Origin: Zeus faber
Lineage: Eukaryota > Chordata > Actinopteri > Zeiformes > Zeidae
Length of the DNA stretch: 64,000 bases
Direction of reading: 5' to 3'
Assembly: GCA_960531495.1 (NCBI GenBank)
Contig: OY482849.1
Coordinates: 5,042,265 to 5,106,264, forward strand
Shown: piece by piece, positions 23,911 through 54,514 of the stretch
Numbering within the stretch: position 1 is the first letter of the stretch
Layout of the letters: each line of letters starts with the position of its first letter
Notes under the pieces: model-generated
Database searches by the model: none
Told to the model about the DNA's origin: nothing
The model's input: the letters and a program-made list of their open reading frames with translations, nothing else
Program-made: the position numbers and the translations under genes

Positions 23911-24767
23911 TGGCATAAAATCAAATAAATTGTTTGTAATAGAATACACACGTAGGTGATATTTTTAACAAATCTGCCCTTGGTGGTCATTCTCCCTCGC
24001 CCTCGTCTTTTTTCAGGGTGTGTTTTGAGTGAAGATTCCAAGTGCAGTGCTGAGTTAGTCACAATGCGCTCTGAGCCTCTGCCACTGACTTCATGTGGTG
24101 AAAATGTGTAGGAGGAGTTATGGTGAATGGGTAGGTGAGTAGTCAAAATTATGGAAAAAGCATGACAGTGAGTGAAAGAGTGACGTTTTATTGAAGGGTT
24201 GGTCAAAACAGTTTGACAAAACAAGGGCCAAAATACATCAATATGTTTATGTCACCTGACATGTAATACTTTTTTAGTGTTAATTTTTAAGAGGAGAGTG
24301 GCTGACCTGTAAAGCAAGACGTTCTGCCCCCCCGCTTCTTCCAAAAGCACAAAGACAGTTACATGATTTCATAGCACAGACACAATAAATACATGTTCCT
24401 TGCACTGTGCAATTGCTTATGGTTATTGTTTCAACTAACTGCAATTCAGGAAGATTGTATAAATTAATATCTCTGGAATGTCTGAAGGTGATGTTATTGC
24501 GTGTCAGCTGTCCTCAGAAGCTTATAGGTTTATGACGGTTTATAATCCAATTGTCTTCTGGTAATACTTCAATAATAAAACAATTATTTTCAAACATAAT
24601 AAAGGTTAGTAGTTATAAAATAATACCCGTTACTCTGTAGATTCAAATAGTTTCTGTTGCTACTACTGTAACTACAATTCAGGAAGACCGTACACAACAT
24701 TATCCGTGTTCCAAACGGAGTCCAATGGAATAGTCCAGTGAGCAGATGAAATATCTGAAGTATTTAC

Positions 24768-25190
24768 TGTCAGGATCCTGCCCTGCCCTGCACTAGGTCC
24801 ATCTCATCTGTCTCTCTTTGTCTCCCTCTAGCGCTCTCTGGTGCCTTCTGTCAGTCTATAGGGCCCTAGGCCCCTCTCTAGCTCCCTCTGTCTATCTGTC
24901 TGGTGCCACTGCACACCTGTCCCAGTTAATAATCTCACCACCGGTCTTCACCTTCCTCGTCACTCCTAGGGTATTTAACCGGGTCCCCATCCACTCTGTT
25001 GTTGCATGTGCTCCTGCGTGTGCTGTGTATGTTTCCCTGGGCGCCCGAGCCCGAGCCCCGAGCCTCGATTCCCCGCCTGCTCCTGAGTCCCTGCCTGTTC
25101 TTGGTTCCCTGTCTGTCTGCACATTAAACCCCGTACCTACTCCCAACACCGTGTGTCCTGCATTTGCGTTCACCTGCCCGTATTCCTAAC
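24768..25190 (+). mobile_element. Solo-LTR-like element (gypsy-type)
   Basis: It starts tgtcaggatcctgccctgcc, has a TATA-like tatttaacc near 24970 and a polyadenylation-like attaaacc near 25123, and ends near ttcctaac. That layout is typical of fish Ty3/gypsy LTRs. No flanking target duplication is convincing, so the element may be truncated. The 123-aa frame inside it is considered a chance ORF. Confidence 0.45.
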
Positions 25191-25374
25191 TTTTGCAAAT
25201 GGAACATTTAATGTCAGGCAGTCGTGGCACGCCGCCATTTTGCACATGCAAGAGCTGATTGACGTGAGCGGTGACACGCTTGTCTGTGACCAATCAGCCA
25301 CTGATGTAAAACTTTCATGAACAAAAACAATAGGGGTCTCCAGCCACTTTGAGGGCTGGACCCCTAAGACTAAT

Positions 25375-26110
25375 AATAATAAATATGCAGGCGACAATAC
25401 ACAGGGTCCAGTATCGACACCGATTACAAATTTTCGGATTCCCATGGATCATTTTGCATCAGTTTGTGCTGTCGTACCTCTCTACGTCAGCATTATTTTC
25501 CTTCAACGCAGCATTAGCTAATATAATGAAGCGCTGACGGGAGTTTTCCAAGTCCTGGTGACACACAGAATTACATAATTACTAATACAAGCCGATAGAC
25601 TTGTATTTTATTAGTTTATCCTCAAAGTTAGAAGGTGGCTGATAAAATATCAATTGAACAGATCTACAGACAGTAGACAGATCTACCAGGTAAGAAAGTA
25701 CATAAACCTACAAGTAAACGCATAGTTTGTAATCTCGAACCACTGCAGAGTCAGTCTACACCGCACACTGGACACGGTGCCAATGACCATTCTGAATCAG
25801 AATCTGTACATTTATAGTAAATAGTATGATGACATCATAAAGTATCTTACTCTGAATCTCATCTCGTTCATTTTGTTTACGAATAGTGGCATGTCAGTCA
25901 AGCAGGACCAGCTGAATATTTGGGGTCAAAGTTGTTCGGTTTTTCATAAATTTCTGCTCTGTAAGTGGATTGATTTGGATGAAACTTCAAACACAAGGTG
26001 TTTCTGACATACAAGTTCAAACAAGTCGTAACCGTGTTCGTAGCTTTTCTTCGGTTTCAAATAGTTTTAGGTTTCAAAATTCAGAGAATTTTCCCCGAAC
26101 AATATCAACC
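25375..26110 (-). repeat. Repeat family R1, inverted copy C
   Basis: The modules of copy A are present in reverse order and complement: acaatacacagggtccagta near 25395, gatctaccaggtaagaaagt near 25680, taccgcacactggaca-type text near 25760, and ggtttttcataaatttctgctctgt near 25940 with gattgatttggatgaaactt. Short frames here are not genes. Confidence 0.75.
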
Positions 26111-26639
26111 AGCCCACACAATAACTAACTTGCTAATGTTGTTGCTGCCTCTTCTGTTGTAGTACATGATATATACATTCTTAGCTACCCAAAACAAAAT
26201 CTGATTGTTCTATCTAATCGGATGTCATTCATATTTGTCCTTTTCTTGGAATATATTGATTTAATAACTGAATTGGGCTATCTCACGTTGCCATTTTGAT
26301 GTTAGAAATCCAGCGATTACACTTTTCAGTTAGAGTCAGTAGTTTAGTAGACAAGACGAGAAGGCAGCTACAACTTTGAGGAAACGCCTACGTCTGTCTT
26401 ATTTAGAAACGTTGGTAGTATAGGTTATGCACTGTGGTGCTTTTGTGCAGCTCTGTTTCGTCTAGTGCACCTTTTCTTGTCCATAACTCTCCGGTCTTCA
26501 TCAGCATTCGCTCTTGCCATCTCAATCAAAAGAGGAGCTAAGGAAGATGTGGATGCTGGCTTTGTCCAGCATACATGAATGATTGCTTCAAGTCAAGAGG
26601 TTGTTTGGTGGGAGTGATGGGAGTACAATGGGAAGAAGA

Positions 26640-27110
26640 GGGGGGGGGGGGTTGGCACATGACTTTGGAGAGGGTTCCAAAGTTCACCCGTAATCCCTCA
26701 TGTGATGCGACTGCTCACAGCCTCCACACTTTCAGGGTTAGACGGGTGGAACGGTCAACCGGTGCCCCCTGTCCACATCTGGCTGCAAAGGCGCTTCGCT
26801 TCCAAGTTAATGAGGGCGAAAGGTGAGTTGGCCCCTTCCTCCGCCTCAGGCACACGTCTTCTTCCGGCTCCGGGTGTCAGGAGTTCCCCAGAGCAGCCGG
26901 CCAGGTTAGGACCCACCACGCGACAGGTCAGACCCCAAGCTCGGTCGCACGGTGGTGTTAAAGCCTGCGGCGGCGTGTTTACCGTCTGGGAGTGGAAAGG
27001 TAGCGGTTTGAACGCGAGCACTCCGGGGAGGCCGAAGGCCGGAGAGCATTATTCTCCTCAGCCGACCAGCCGAGACGGCTTCCAGCAGCGGGAGTCAATA
27101 GATGCTATCT
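26640..27110. other. GC/CpG-rich island of unknown role
   Basis: A G11 run near 26641 is followed by about 450 bp rich in CpG and with a possible donor (gaaaggtgagttgg near 26822). It could be a promoter with a non-coding first exon of an unseen transcript, or an old repeat. The 136-aa frame at 26702-27112 has no recognised domain. Confidence 0.3.
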
Positions 27111-27254
27111 AGGTTCACTGTCTTGGAGTTGATACTGACTATTATTTTAAGTGGAGACACAAAGGATGCCACATGAGGCAGGATGTGGATTTTAAGAAAA
27201 ACAACAGATCTATGTGCTAATTCTATGAGGATATACAGTATATGAAGAATACAT

Positions 27255-27345
27255 TCAACAATCAGAATCAGGCTTTATTGGCCAAGTGCACTTACACATA
27301 CCAGAACAAATAAAGATTGTAAAAAGGAAGTAATGCAAAATGTAA
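27255..27345. repeat. Fish interspersed repeat tail (CTTTATTGGCCAAG type)
   Basis: agaatcaggctttattggccaagtgcacttacacata resembles a short dispersed fish repeat. A diverged relative occurs at about 40880 (tctgtttattcggccaagta). Confidence 0.5.
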
Positions 27346-27349
27346 GAAA

Positions 27350-30300
27350 AATATTCATATGAAACCATGAACATAAAACATGAATGTAAAATAATAAACA
27401 TGGGTAAAAATATAAATAAAAAAAATATAAATAAAAATATTAATACATAATAGAAAAAAGTAAAGTAAATATATTTTTTAGTTACAATAACAATTTTGTC
27501 ATCTGCAGGCTGAGATTATTAGTATAGTATTGGTCCCTGGTGGGTCACTCAATTGCAATTGGGTGACCCATTACAATTTTGCTTCTAACTTGTTCTTTAA
27601 TTATCTGAATTCAAAAATGTAATTTGGCAGCACTTAATTTGAGAAAGAAATCATGACATATATTTTTTGTTTTAATATATAATACAAAACAATAAAAATT
27701 AATATAAATATTAGTAGTAAATATGATTTTTGTTATGTATAATATGTACCTTAACCTCTTTCTGAATTAAGTGAAATCGCACAGAGAAAGTACACCAAGC
27801 TAAAGAAGAATTACAGAGAGGTTGGGATTTGTGAGATGGAGCTGCCCTCTACTGGAAAATGAAGATGTTCAAATAATAAAGGGTGTGAGCTGCGAAAAAG
27901 GAAGTATGAATAAAGATATTAATAAAAGACAAGTTCTAAATTAGAAAAAGATGTAAGACAAAGTTCAGTCCTGGCATTTCCAGCCAAAAGTTACCATATT
28001 GATTTCATATGCAATAAATTCAGTTATATATATATAAAAAATATATTCCCTATTTTTTGAGCAGGTGGCCGCCGATTGAAGCACTACAAGTATGGAAAAT
28101 ACAATTAACAATTAATAACAACTTCTACTTATTTCAGGCGCAACGTGAAAAATGAACAGCAGAGGGCGCTTTGGAGCAGAGGCCGCTCACGCGCGAGACG
28201 ACAGAAGAAACACATTTTGTCAGAGTTTACTTTCGAGTCACACACGATCCACATTTTAGGCAAACAGACAGTGTGCTGTGCTGCATGTGTGTTAAGTTCC
28301 ACACCATAATCATCGTGAATCTATCAATTCCAATCTATCAATTCCAACCTATTTTTATGTAAACGTCCGTCAACCGCCTACTGTCGCGGCCCACCATAAA
28401 GTGAGCATTGATTGACGTCAACGGGTCAATGCGCTTTAATCGTTTTGGCCGAAGCAAAGTGAGCGGCATTAATGCGGGAATAACGAGGCCTCTTGGAGTA
28501 GGCTCTGCAAACGACTTGTCCTTATTATTTTCGGTAAATCATCATTATTATTTCTCCACAAATCCAAGAACAAACCCAGACTGTACGGTGTCCACGCCAG
28601 TGATTTGACAACTTCCTCATAATAGGGCGGGATTTTTCCCCGTGAACTGGGGCCGATCTGAAAGCAGCAAGTCATGGTGAGACAAGGGGATGACCTTTGA
28701 CCCCCCCCCCCCCCACTGCGGTTTTCAATAACACCTTAATGCTCCACAAGGCAGATTACAGCCACCAAGCAGAAAGAAACTCATTAACTCCAGGTCTGCT
28801 TAGGCTTATGCAGGGTGTTGGGAAGAATAAAATAAAAATTATATACATATGAAATAAGTTTTGTACTTGAGTTTCAGTGGTTGAGAATTTCAAAATAAAA
28901 AAATCTATATATATATATATTATATGTATATAAACGACTACAGGTGTGCGGTGTAGACCCCGTTGGTGTGTAGCGGTTGCGTCATGCAGAATTTGCGCTG
29001 GTTCGAGACTAAAGATGAGCCGATGCTGAAAAAAATGACAACTCATTTTAGCAGTAATGCTGATGTAAAGATGAGCCACAGCACCAACTGATGCTGCGTT
29101 CCATGGGAACTCTAATATGTGTAATTGGCATCAATACAAAGTTGTTTTACAGGAAGTCAGAACACCCTGCGGCTATATTTCTTATTATATTAAAATGTTA
29201 ATATTAAAAGACTCCCATTTCTATTTTATTTTAGAATTAATAAATTAAGGTTTAAGGTTTATTATGACCAAGCATTTCCCATGAATGTGTGAAATATCTA
29301 AGGGAGTTGTATTCACTTCAGTCCAACATTTCCATGTAGTAAAATCTAATTATTTAGTTGATAAATATCTGATCTCACCCCTTGATAAGAATATGAGCAG
29401 ATGGATTGTCCTCTGCATACAGCATCAACTAAATTAAATCTATAATTCATCAGGTCGTCACGGCAACCGGTACAGGTGACGGTCATTTGGGATGCGGGCC
29501 GCTGACGCTAAACAAAGGCTTCACACCAGCATTGATCACAAAACTAGCGTTTTATGACCACACGTCTCTGATGTGGGGGGATGCAAAGTAGGTGGTTTGC
29601 TTTGTCCACACAGATTTTGATCTACTGTACTTGCCAAGTGCTTAAAAATAACCCATCCACCGTCTCTTTACATGACTAACAAACACGACTGGCAACCAGC
29701 TCTTCGGTGGAAAACTGTTAAGTTTCAACATTTGTGTTCCCATATCTCAACAGTGTTGCAACAGCGAAACAGACTTGAGAAATGCTTGTGGTAAAGTGGC
29801 TTCTGTGCAAAACCGACAGTGGTTTTGTCTTTACACAGTTAAGGGACGTTTGAGTGTGGCCCTGTTATATGCAAACAAGACTATTGAGGGACGTCTTTAC
29901 CATTCTTATCATTTTAATCTGAAGGAGCTATTAGAAGGATGCTTTTACGATTAGGTTATTACATCTACTACTAATCTAGAACAACTAGAAGTGTACTTTT
30001 TTTTTTAAATTACCATTTACTTGTAACTACTTACTCAAATTACTTTCAAATGTAAGTGAACCAGGGCATTTCTTCCTGAGAATAAAACAAAATCAAAATA
30101 ACTTATTCCCAACCTGGGGTGCCAGATTTCTAACAGGATTCGTGGCATAAGCTTTCCCCAACAGTCAAATATTGGTCCAAAATCCATGACTATATGTTAG
30201 AATGTGTTTATGGCCTAAAAGCTTTGCTCTCAACCATGAAAATAGAAACCGCTCAGACAAAAGCTAATAAATACATGATAAAATAAATGCAGTCTTTTAA

Positions 30301-30450
30301 CTAGATCTAGTTCAGTCTGAGACCTGAGTGAGTCTGGTTTGATTCAGGGTTCTAGGGACAAAGGTTGTGAGCCCCAGCAGTTTCATCTTCCGTTGTAAAA
30401 CACAGGACTCAATCATTGACATTTCATTACATTGTGTCATTACAATGTAC
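27350..30450. other. Intergenic region between the CHST-family exon and txnrd3
   Basis: A/T-rich sequence with a C14 run at 28700, a TA tract near 28905-28930 and an R1 scrap at 28935-28990 (gtgtgcggtgtagaccccgtt). I see no exon or RNA gene. Confidence 0.5.
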
Positions 30451-30485
30451 AAAGTCTCACATTTTGAACAGGCATGTCCTAGTAG

Positions 30486-30491
30486 TTTATT
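30486..30491 (-). terminator. Candidate polyadenylation signal of txnrd3
   Basis: tttatt on the plus strand is AATAAA on the txnrd3 strand, about 950 nt past the stop codon and 370 nt past the SECIS candidate. It is the first such hexamer I see after the SECIS. No cleavage site can be confirmed. Confidence 0.4.
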
Positions 30492-30839
30492 AAGCCTTCA
30501 AAGATAATTCATCTACAAACAGTGGTGGGATATAAGTATATACATCCAACCAATGTCATTAAATGACAGAAGTTAGTTGAATACTGTCTTAGAATATTCT
30601 ATACATCTTAGTTGTTTTTGACATATACAGAATTCAGAGATAAAGAGGAAGAAAAAAACGAAACAAAAAAAAAAAAACATGACAAGCATTCATGTAATCC
30701 GGCTCGAAAGGAGCCGGAGGAGGATGTTAGACGACAAAAGTCCAAGACATTTCATGGGCGTTGTCATCCATCCATGTTCTGCAACGGCACTACAGTTTGA
30801 AAGATTCAAATGTGGGTGTTGGTTTACACAGGCTGAAGC

Positions 30840-30895
30840 TCTGTGCAAATTGATCTATCTGGTTTACACCAGAATAGTCATGGGGCGGGGGTAAA
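30840..30895 (-). promoter_or_regulatory. SECIS element candidate in the txnrd3 3' UTR
   Basis: On the minus strand an ATGA (30878-30881) is followed 12 nt later by an unpaired AA within tgtaaacc (861-867 region), then by an AGAT quartet partner at 30853-30856. Stem bases between them pair (ctgg with ccag, flanked by A-T pairs with one bulged T). The 5' ATGA, apical AA and 3' GA spacing fits the eukaryotic selenocysteine insertion consensus. It lies about 560 nt downstream of the TGA/TAA end of txnrd3. The lower helix is weak by eye. Confidence 0.65.
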
Positions 30896-31443
30896 ACTGA
30901 AGCAGCAATATCAAAATGTAATCAGTAAACATTGAAGGAAGAGTCACCCAATATGAAACGATTTTCTCTTTTTCCATAGAGGTGTGTGAAAACATTCAAA
31001 TGTAGACAGAAGAGATGAGATTACATATTCCAGAGTGTAATGCCAAAGTCATATCTGTGTATGGGAAGTGGATTCAGTTGGGGGCGATTGGACGAAGGGG
31101 TTATGGTCCCTCCAGAAGTGTCTACAGGAGGACATCAATCCTGACCCACCTCAGTGTTGGGGTTACGGGGCAGGATTTCACAAACAGCACACACACACTC
31201 TTTGGGGGACAGTGTGTGTTGTGCTCCTCTCGAGACGACACACCGAAGGGAGCCAAGGAAGGGAGCAGAGTAACCCCGCTGTTCAGCAGGCTGCCCGACA
31301 CTGGCCTTATCTCTCGCCGCACACTGGTTCCGAGCCGTCGCAGTCGCTTCCTTTGGAGAGGCTCGCGGCTGGCTCCAGAACCGAGATGGAGGTGAGTGGT
31401 GGAGAGGGCTAGGAGGAGGGGCAGCCCGCTAAACGAGCAGGGT

Positions 31444-42375
<10,932 letters not shown>

Positions 42376-42780
42376 TTAATGCTCGGTTCTGACACAAAGC
42401 ACGGAGACGCGCCGACCCGCCACCCCCTGCTGCTGGCGAAGACTGGCCCAATCCGCCAACCCCGCGAAACGTCTTACCGTACACCTTGAGCGCGCCGCTC
42501 TGGGAGCGCTCGTTATGGTGCCCGCGGCGCCCCGGTTTTACCGTTTCGGTCCCCTGTGACGAGAGAAGCACCGCCTATTTCTCTTATCTGGTGTATGAAA
42601 TCGAGCGCCTCCACACAAAAACTCCCAAGGGGCGTTTTTTGGGGCAGGGCGCTACGGGATTGCGGAAATGTTTTCCTGAAACGTTGCAAGTTGAATCATA
42701 GCGTTTACGCGCCGACGTGCGGGCATTCGAGCACACGACGTTGAATAGGGAGGCTTACGTTTGGGATCGCAGGGGACCTA
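42376..42780 (-). promoter_or_regulatory. txnrd3: txnrd3 promoter/5' UTR region (GC-rich)
   Basis: CpG-dense sequence upstream of exon 1 (for example ggtgcccgcggcgccccgg near 42515 and cgcgccgacgtgcgg near 42707). I see no TATA box. I looked for an antioxidant response element (TGACnnnGC, either strand) in this stretch and did not find a clean match. Confidence 0.55.
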
Positions 42781-45200
42781 CGGGGCACTAGTAACAGACA
42801 GCTAATTCTGACGCTAGGATCGCAGCGCGGTGGCGAGAAGGGAGGTCAGGGCCCTTCGGCGAGGTTTCAAAGTGATAGTGATGGTAGAGCTCCCCAGTGG
42901 CAGTAAGTCCAAGGCTCGATCAAGCCTCGGTCCTTGACAATGTCCCGTCTGTGCCATTCTTTGCTCCTCGTTTTCAAGTGCCTTTCAAAACAGCGGCTCA
43001 AATGATTAGTGCCGTGGCGCCCTCTGCTTGTCAAAGTGCGATTTGTCGTGTCGCCTTCATGTGACGTGGAGTATGTCGTCTTTAGGGCGTCCACGGTAAC
43101 CCCACTTTCCCCACATTTAGCTGCTATTTTTTTAATGGTGCAGCCTTTACGTGCTACTTAACCCCCATCCTTACGTTAAGCGTAAATGTGTGAAAAGTAC
43201 ACAATAATTGTTATATTAGAATTTGATGGCAAAATGGTAAATATGAATATTGCTCATATCGAACTGAATATTAAATGGAGGTGAATGCTTAAGTAAACAT
43301 TTGGTGACATGTTAATGTGGAGCTCATCGCACTATATATTCCACCAAATCAGTATTTGACAAATTATAAAAATATATGTTATCGCACATTTGCTGCGGTC
43401 AGGCAAGCGCCTCCACAGTCACACAGCGAGGACAGAGACAGACGGAGTTTCTTCCCGCAAGCCATAAGAACTGTCAACGCTGACCTCACCAGGGGCCCTC
43501 ACCGAGTCACACACATAGGCTCCACTACCTTACTGTACTGTATGTAGCATACTGTACTGTATGTAGCATACTGTACTGCATACTGTACTGTATTGCTGTT
43601 CTGTTCTGGGTTACTGTATTGCTGTGTTGTACTGTTGTATACTGTACTGTATAACTCAACACACACTACGTCACTTTATTCACATGCCACTCTACTGCAC
43701 ATCTCTGTATATACAAATAGCCGGTCCCATACATACTGTAACTCTATTCCCTTCTATTTTGTACCCCCACTTTGTATTATCTTTTTGAGTCTCATTTTTA
43801 TTGCATTTTATTGATGTTATTCCATTCACTAACTGCATTACGTTTGAAGAATCAGTTCGTTTCAGTGAGTTAGCTCGGTAGGAATTAGGTAAGCTATTAT
43901 GTTCGGTTTTGTAACTATTGTGCATAATCTCCGGGTGCGTTGCAAAGACATTTCACCGCATATATGTATGAACGTATGTATATGTATGTGACAAATCAAC
44001 CTCTTAAATCCTGAATTTTTAAAATTCATCATTTCAATCTCTTTGGCAAAAAAAAACAACAACCCCAAACCCCCCAAAACAATCATACAAGTTGTAGCCA
44101 AGTCAAACCCTATTATTAACACTGTGAAATGGGGAAATTGTTGAATTAAAAGTGTATTGAACATCAGATCCAGTGTGATGTTCAAACTTGTTTGACTGGC
44201 TTATGTTTATGTGCGTTATCAGCCTCACTATTCCTATACTAATACATTACCTGACCCCTAAAACAACACAATATACATTGATATTTGTTTAATTGCAACT
44301 AAATTATCACAGAGACAGTAACTCATGTTTGTATAGTGGTTTATTGTGGAAAAATTGATCACCGCCCTCATCTCACCGTCTGATGAGGAACTTCCGAGGG
44401 AACTGGAACGCAACGTTAATGCAGATTGAAGGGGAGGGACTGGAGGCTCCACAAAAACACAGCTGACTTGAGAGCTGCCAGACTTGCATAAAACTGGAAT
44501 AAAAATACATGAAAAATAAATACATTCAAAAGGGATAAATAACGACACGCTGCTGCTGCTCCTCAGTCGCATCGCTTTAACGCATATTGTTGTTGAGGGT
44601 GACTCAACCGACACATCAAAACATAAATCAGAAAGAGAAAAAAAAATATTGAACCCCAGAATAAAATAAACTGCTTATATCATTTGCTGGCTGCCCTCAG
44701 ACATTTATGTAGCCATTTTTTTGAGGGACGTAAGCGAGCAAATTAATTCAGCCACTCAACTGGGAGTGGAAGAGTCGGACTGTGAAATATGTGATTTTTG
44801 GCCCCACCACCGCGCTACTGCCAGGAGTCGCTGTTTAGTCGAGCGCCAAACACGATTGCAAAACAACCACCACTCCATCCGTCACGCCTCTACGTCAGAT
44901 TTCTGTACGCAGTGACGCATCAGCTGGGCCATGAACCAAGTGCCACGTCATTCTATTGTTTTTCGTCGAATGGGCCTGTTCTGTTTGCATATTATGTGTT
45001 TTGCTTCAAATAAAAACAATAAATGATGTTAAAAAAATGAAAAAAAAAAAAAAGATTGTAAAAGACTAACATATACCAATTAATGGATAAGAAGGGTTGC
45101 GAAACAGGTTCGATTAACACGTGTAGTAGTATTTGTTTTTAAGTCCCGTTGAAAAAAAAACCAAAAAAAAAAAAACTTCCGTGACGTCATTCATAACTCT
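42781..45200. other. Divergent intergenic region between txnrd3 and bin2
   Basis: Contains a LINE remnant (43370-43990) and otherwise A/T-rich sequence with no exon visible. Both flanking genes are transcribed away from it. Confidence 0.5.
43370..43990 (+). mobile_element. LINE remnant, C-terminal end of ORF2 plus 3' tail
   Basis: The frame near 43395-43500 reads RRSFFPQAIRTVNADL, the 'R..FFP.AIR..N' block that closes ORF2 of Rex1/CR1-like fish LINEs. A simple 'ctgtactgtatg' repeat tract (43520-43620) and a tail ending near tatgtgacaaat follow. Its 3' end is repeated inverted at 40957-41035. Confidence 0.65.
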
Positions 45201-45224
45201 AACGGAAACGAAGAGTCGTCACAC

Positions 45225-45264
45225 ACACACACACACACAGTCACAGAGTCACAGAGTCACAGAG
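45225..45264. repeat. CA tract plus three 10-bp tandem units
   Basis: A short (CA)n at 45221-45239 is followed by three copies of tcacagag-type 10-mers, in the presumed 5' UTR or promoter of bin2. Confidence 0.8.
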
Positions 45265-45387
45265 ACCAAGCCCGAATTTTCAGAACCTCAAGTAAAGCGA
45301 ACAAGTTGGAACACGAGGAGAATGTTGCTGGCAAACTATGTCAGTCTGACGTTGGTCCAAAGAGACTGAAACGCCACTCAGCAGAAG

Positions 45388-45464
45388 TTGTGCGTGTGTG
45401 TGTGTGTGTGTGTGTGCGTGTGCGTGTGCGTGTGCGTGTGTGTGTGTGTGCGTGCGTGCGTGCG
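45388..45464. repeat. (TG)n/(CG-TG)n microsatellite upstream of the bin2 start
   Basis: TG repeats with regular 'gcgtgt' interruptions lie 100-175 bp before the bin2 ATG. Long MCVCV frames in both strands come from this tract and are not genes. Confidence 0.95.
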
Positions 45465-45563
45465 TTCCACCCCACCCCATCTCTCCCCTATCAGACACAC
45501 TCCAACCACTCGGCGCAGCGGCAGTTTCACAAGAGGCAGAGGAAGAAGAAGGTCAGAGTCAGG

Positions 45564-54073
<8,510 letters not shown>

Positions 54074-54127
54074 GGCAACATAATCCACACTCCCTGCCTC
54101 GAACCTCCCATGAAACTGTTTGTGATT

Positions 54128-54130
<3 letters not shown>

Positions 54131-54187
<57 letters not shown>
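54131..54187. repeat. (AC)n microsatellite in the bin2 3' UTR
   Basis: About 28 AC units starting 58 nt after the bin2 stop codon. Confidence 0.97.
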
Positions 54188-54191
<4 letters not shown>

Positions 54192-54508
54192 CTCTCTCAA
54201 AGTCAAAGGGAGTGAACACACATGTTTTGGGTGCAGAGGCTGTACAGACAGAGAAGAACAAGTCCCACATGCTTTTTCACATGCTGTGATGTCGAAACCT
54301 AACGGCATGGACCTTTTTATAAAGAAAAGAAAAAAAACTGTTTTGGAGCCTCATGGTTTCAATTGTTATCAAATGTTTGCTTTTTAGAAGTGTTGCAGTG
54401 TTATGTTATTTTGTTGTTCTTGTAGTTTTCCCCTGTGTCTGTGATACAAAAGAGTGCTGTGAAACAAAAAAAGAACACTTTTTTTTTCCTTTTGTTTTTA
54501 AGATCGGT

Positions 54509-54514
54509 AATAAA
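54509..54514 (+). terminator. bin2: Candidate polyadenylation signal of bin2
   Basis: AATAAA about 435 nt past the stop codon, the first canonical hexamer downstream. It is followed by a GT-rich stretch near 54560-54600. Confidence 0.6.

Noticed and set aside
24818..25189. 123-aa plus-strand frame
   Set aside because: Falls within an LTR-like sequence and is low-complexity; not a gene.
26702..27112. 136-aa plus-strand frame in a CpG-rich patch
   Set aside because: GC-rich chance ORF; no domain. The region is reported only as a CpG-rich island.
42400..43100. Antioxidant response element in the txnrd3 promoter
   Set aside because: Searched for TGACnnnGC on both strands by eye; only near misses with wrong spacing were seen.
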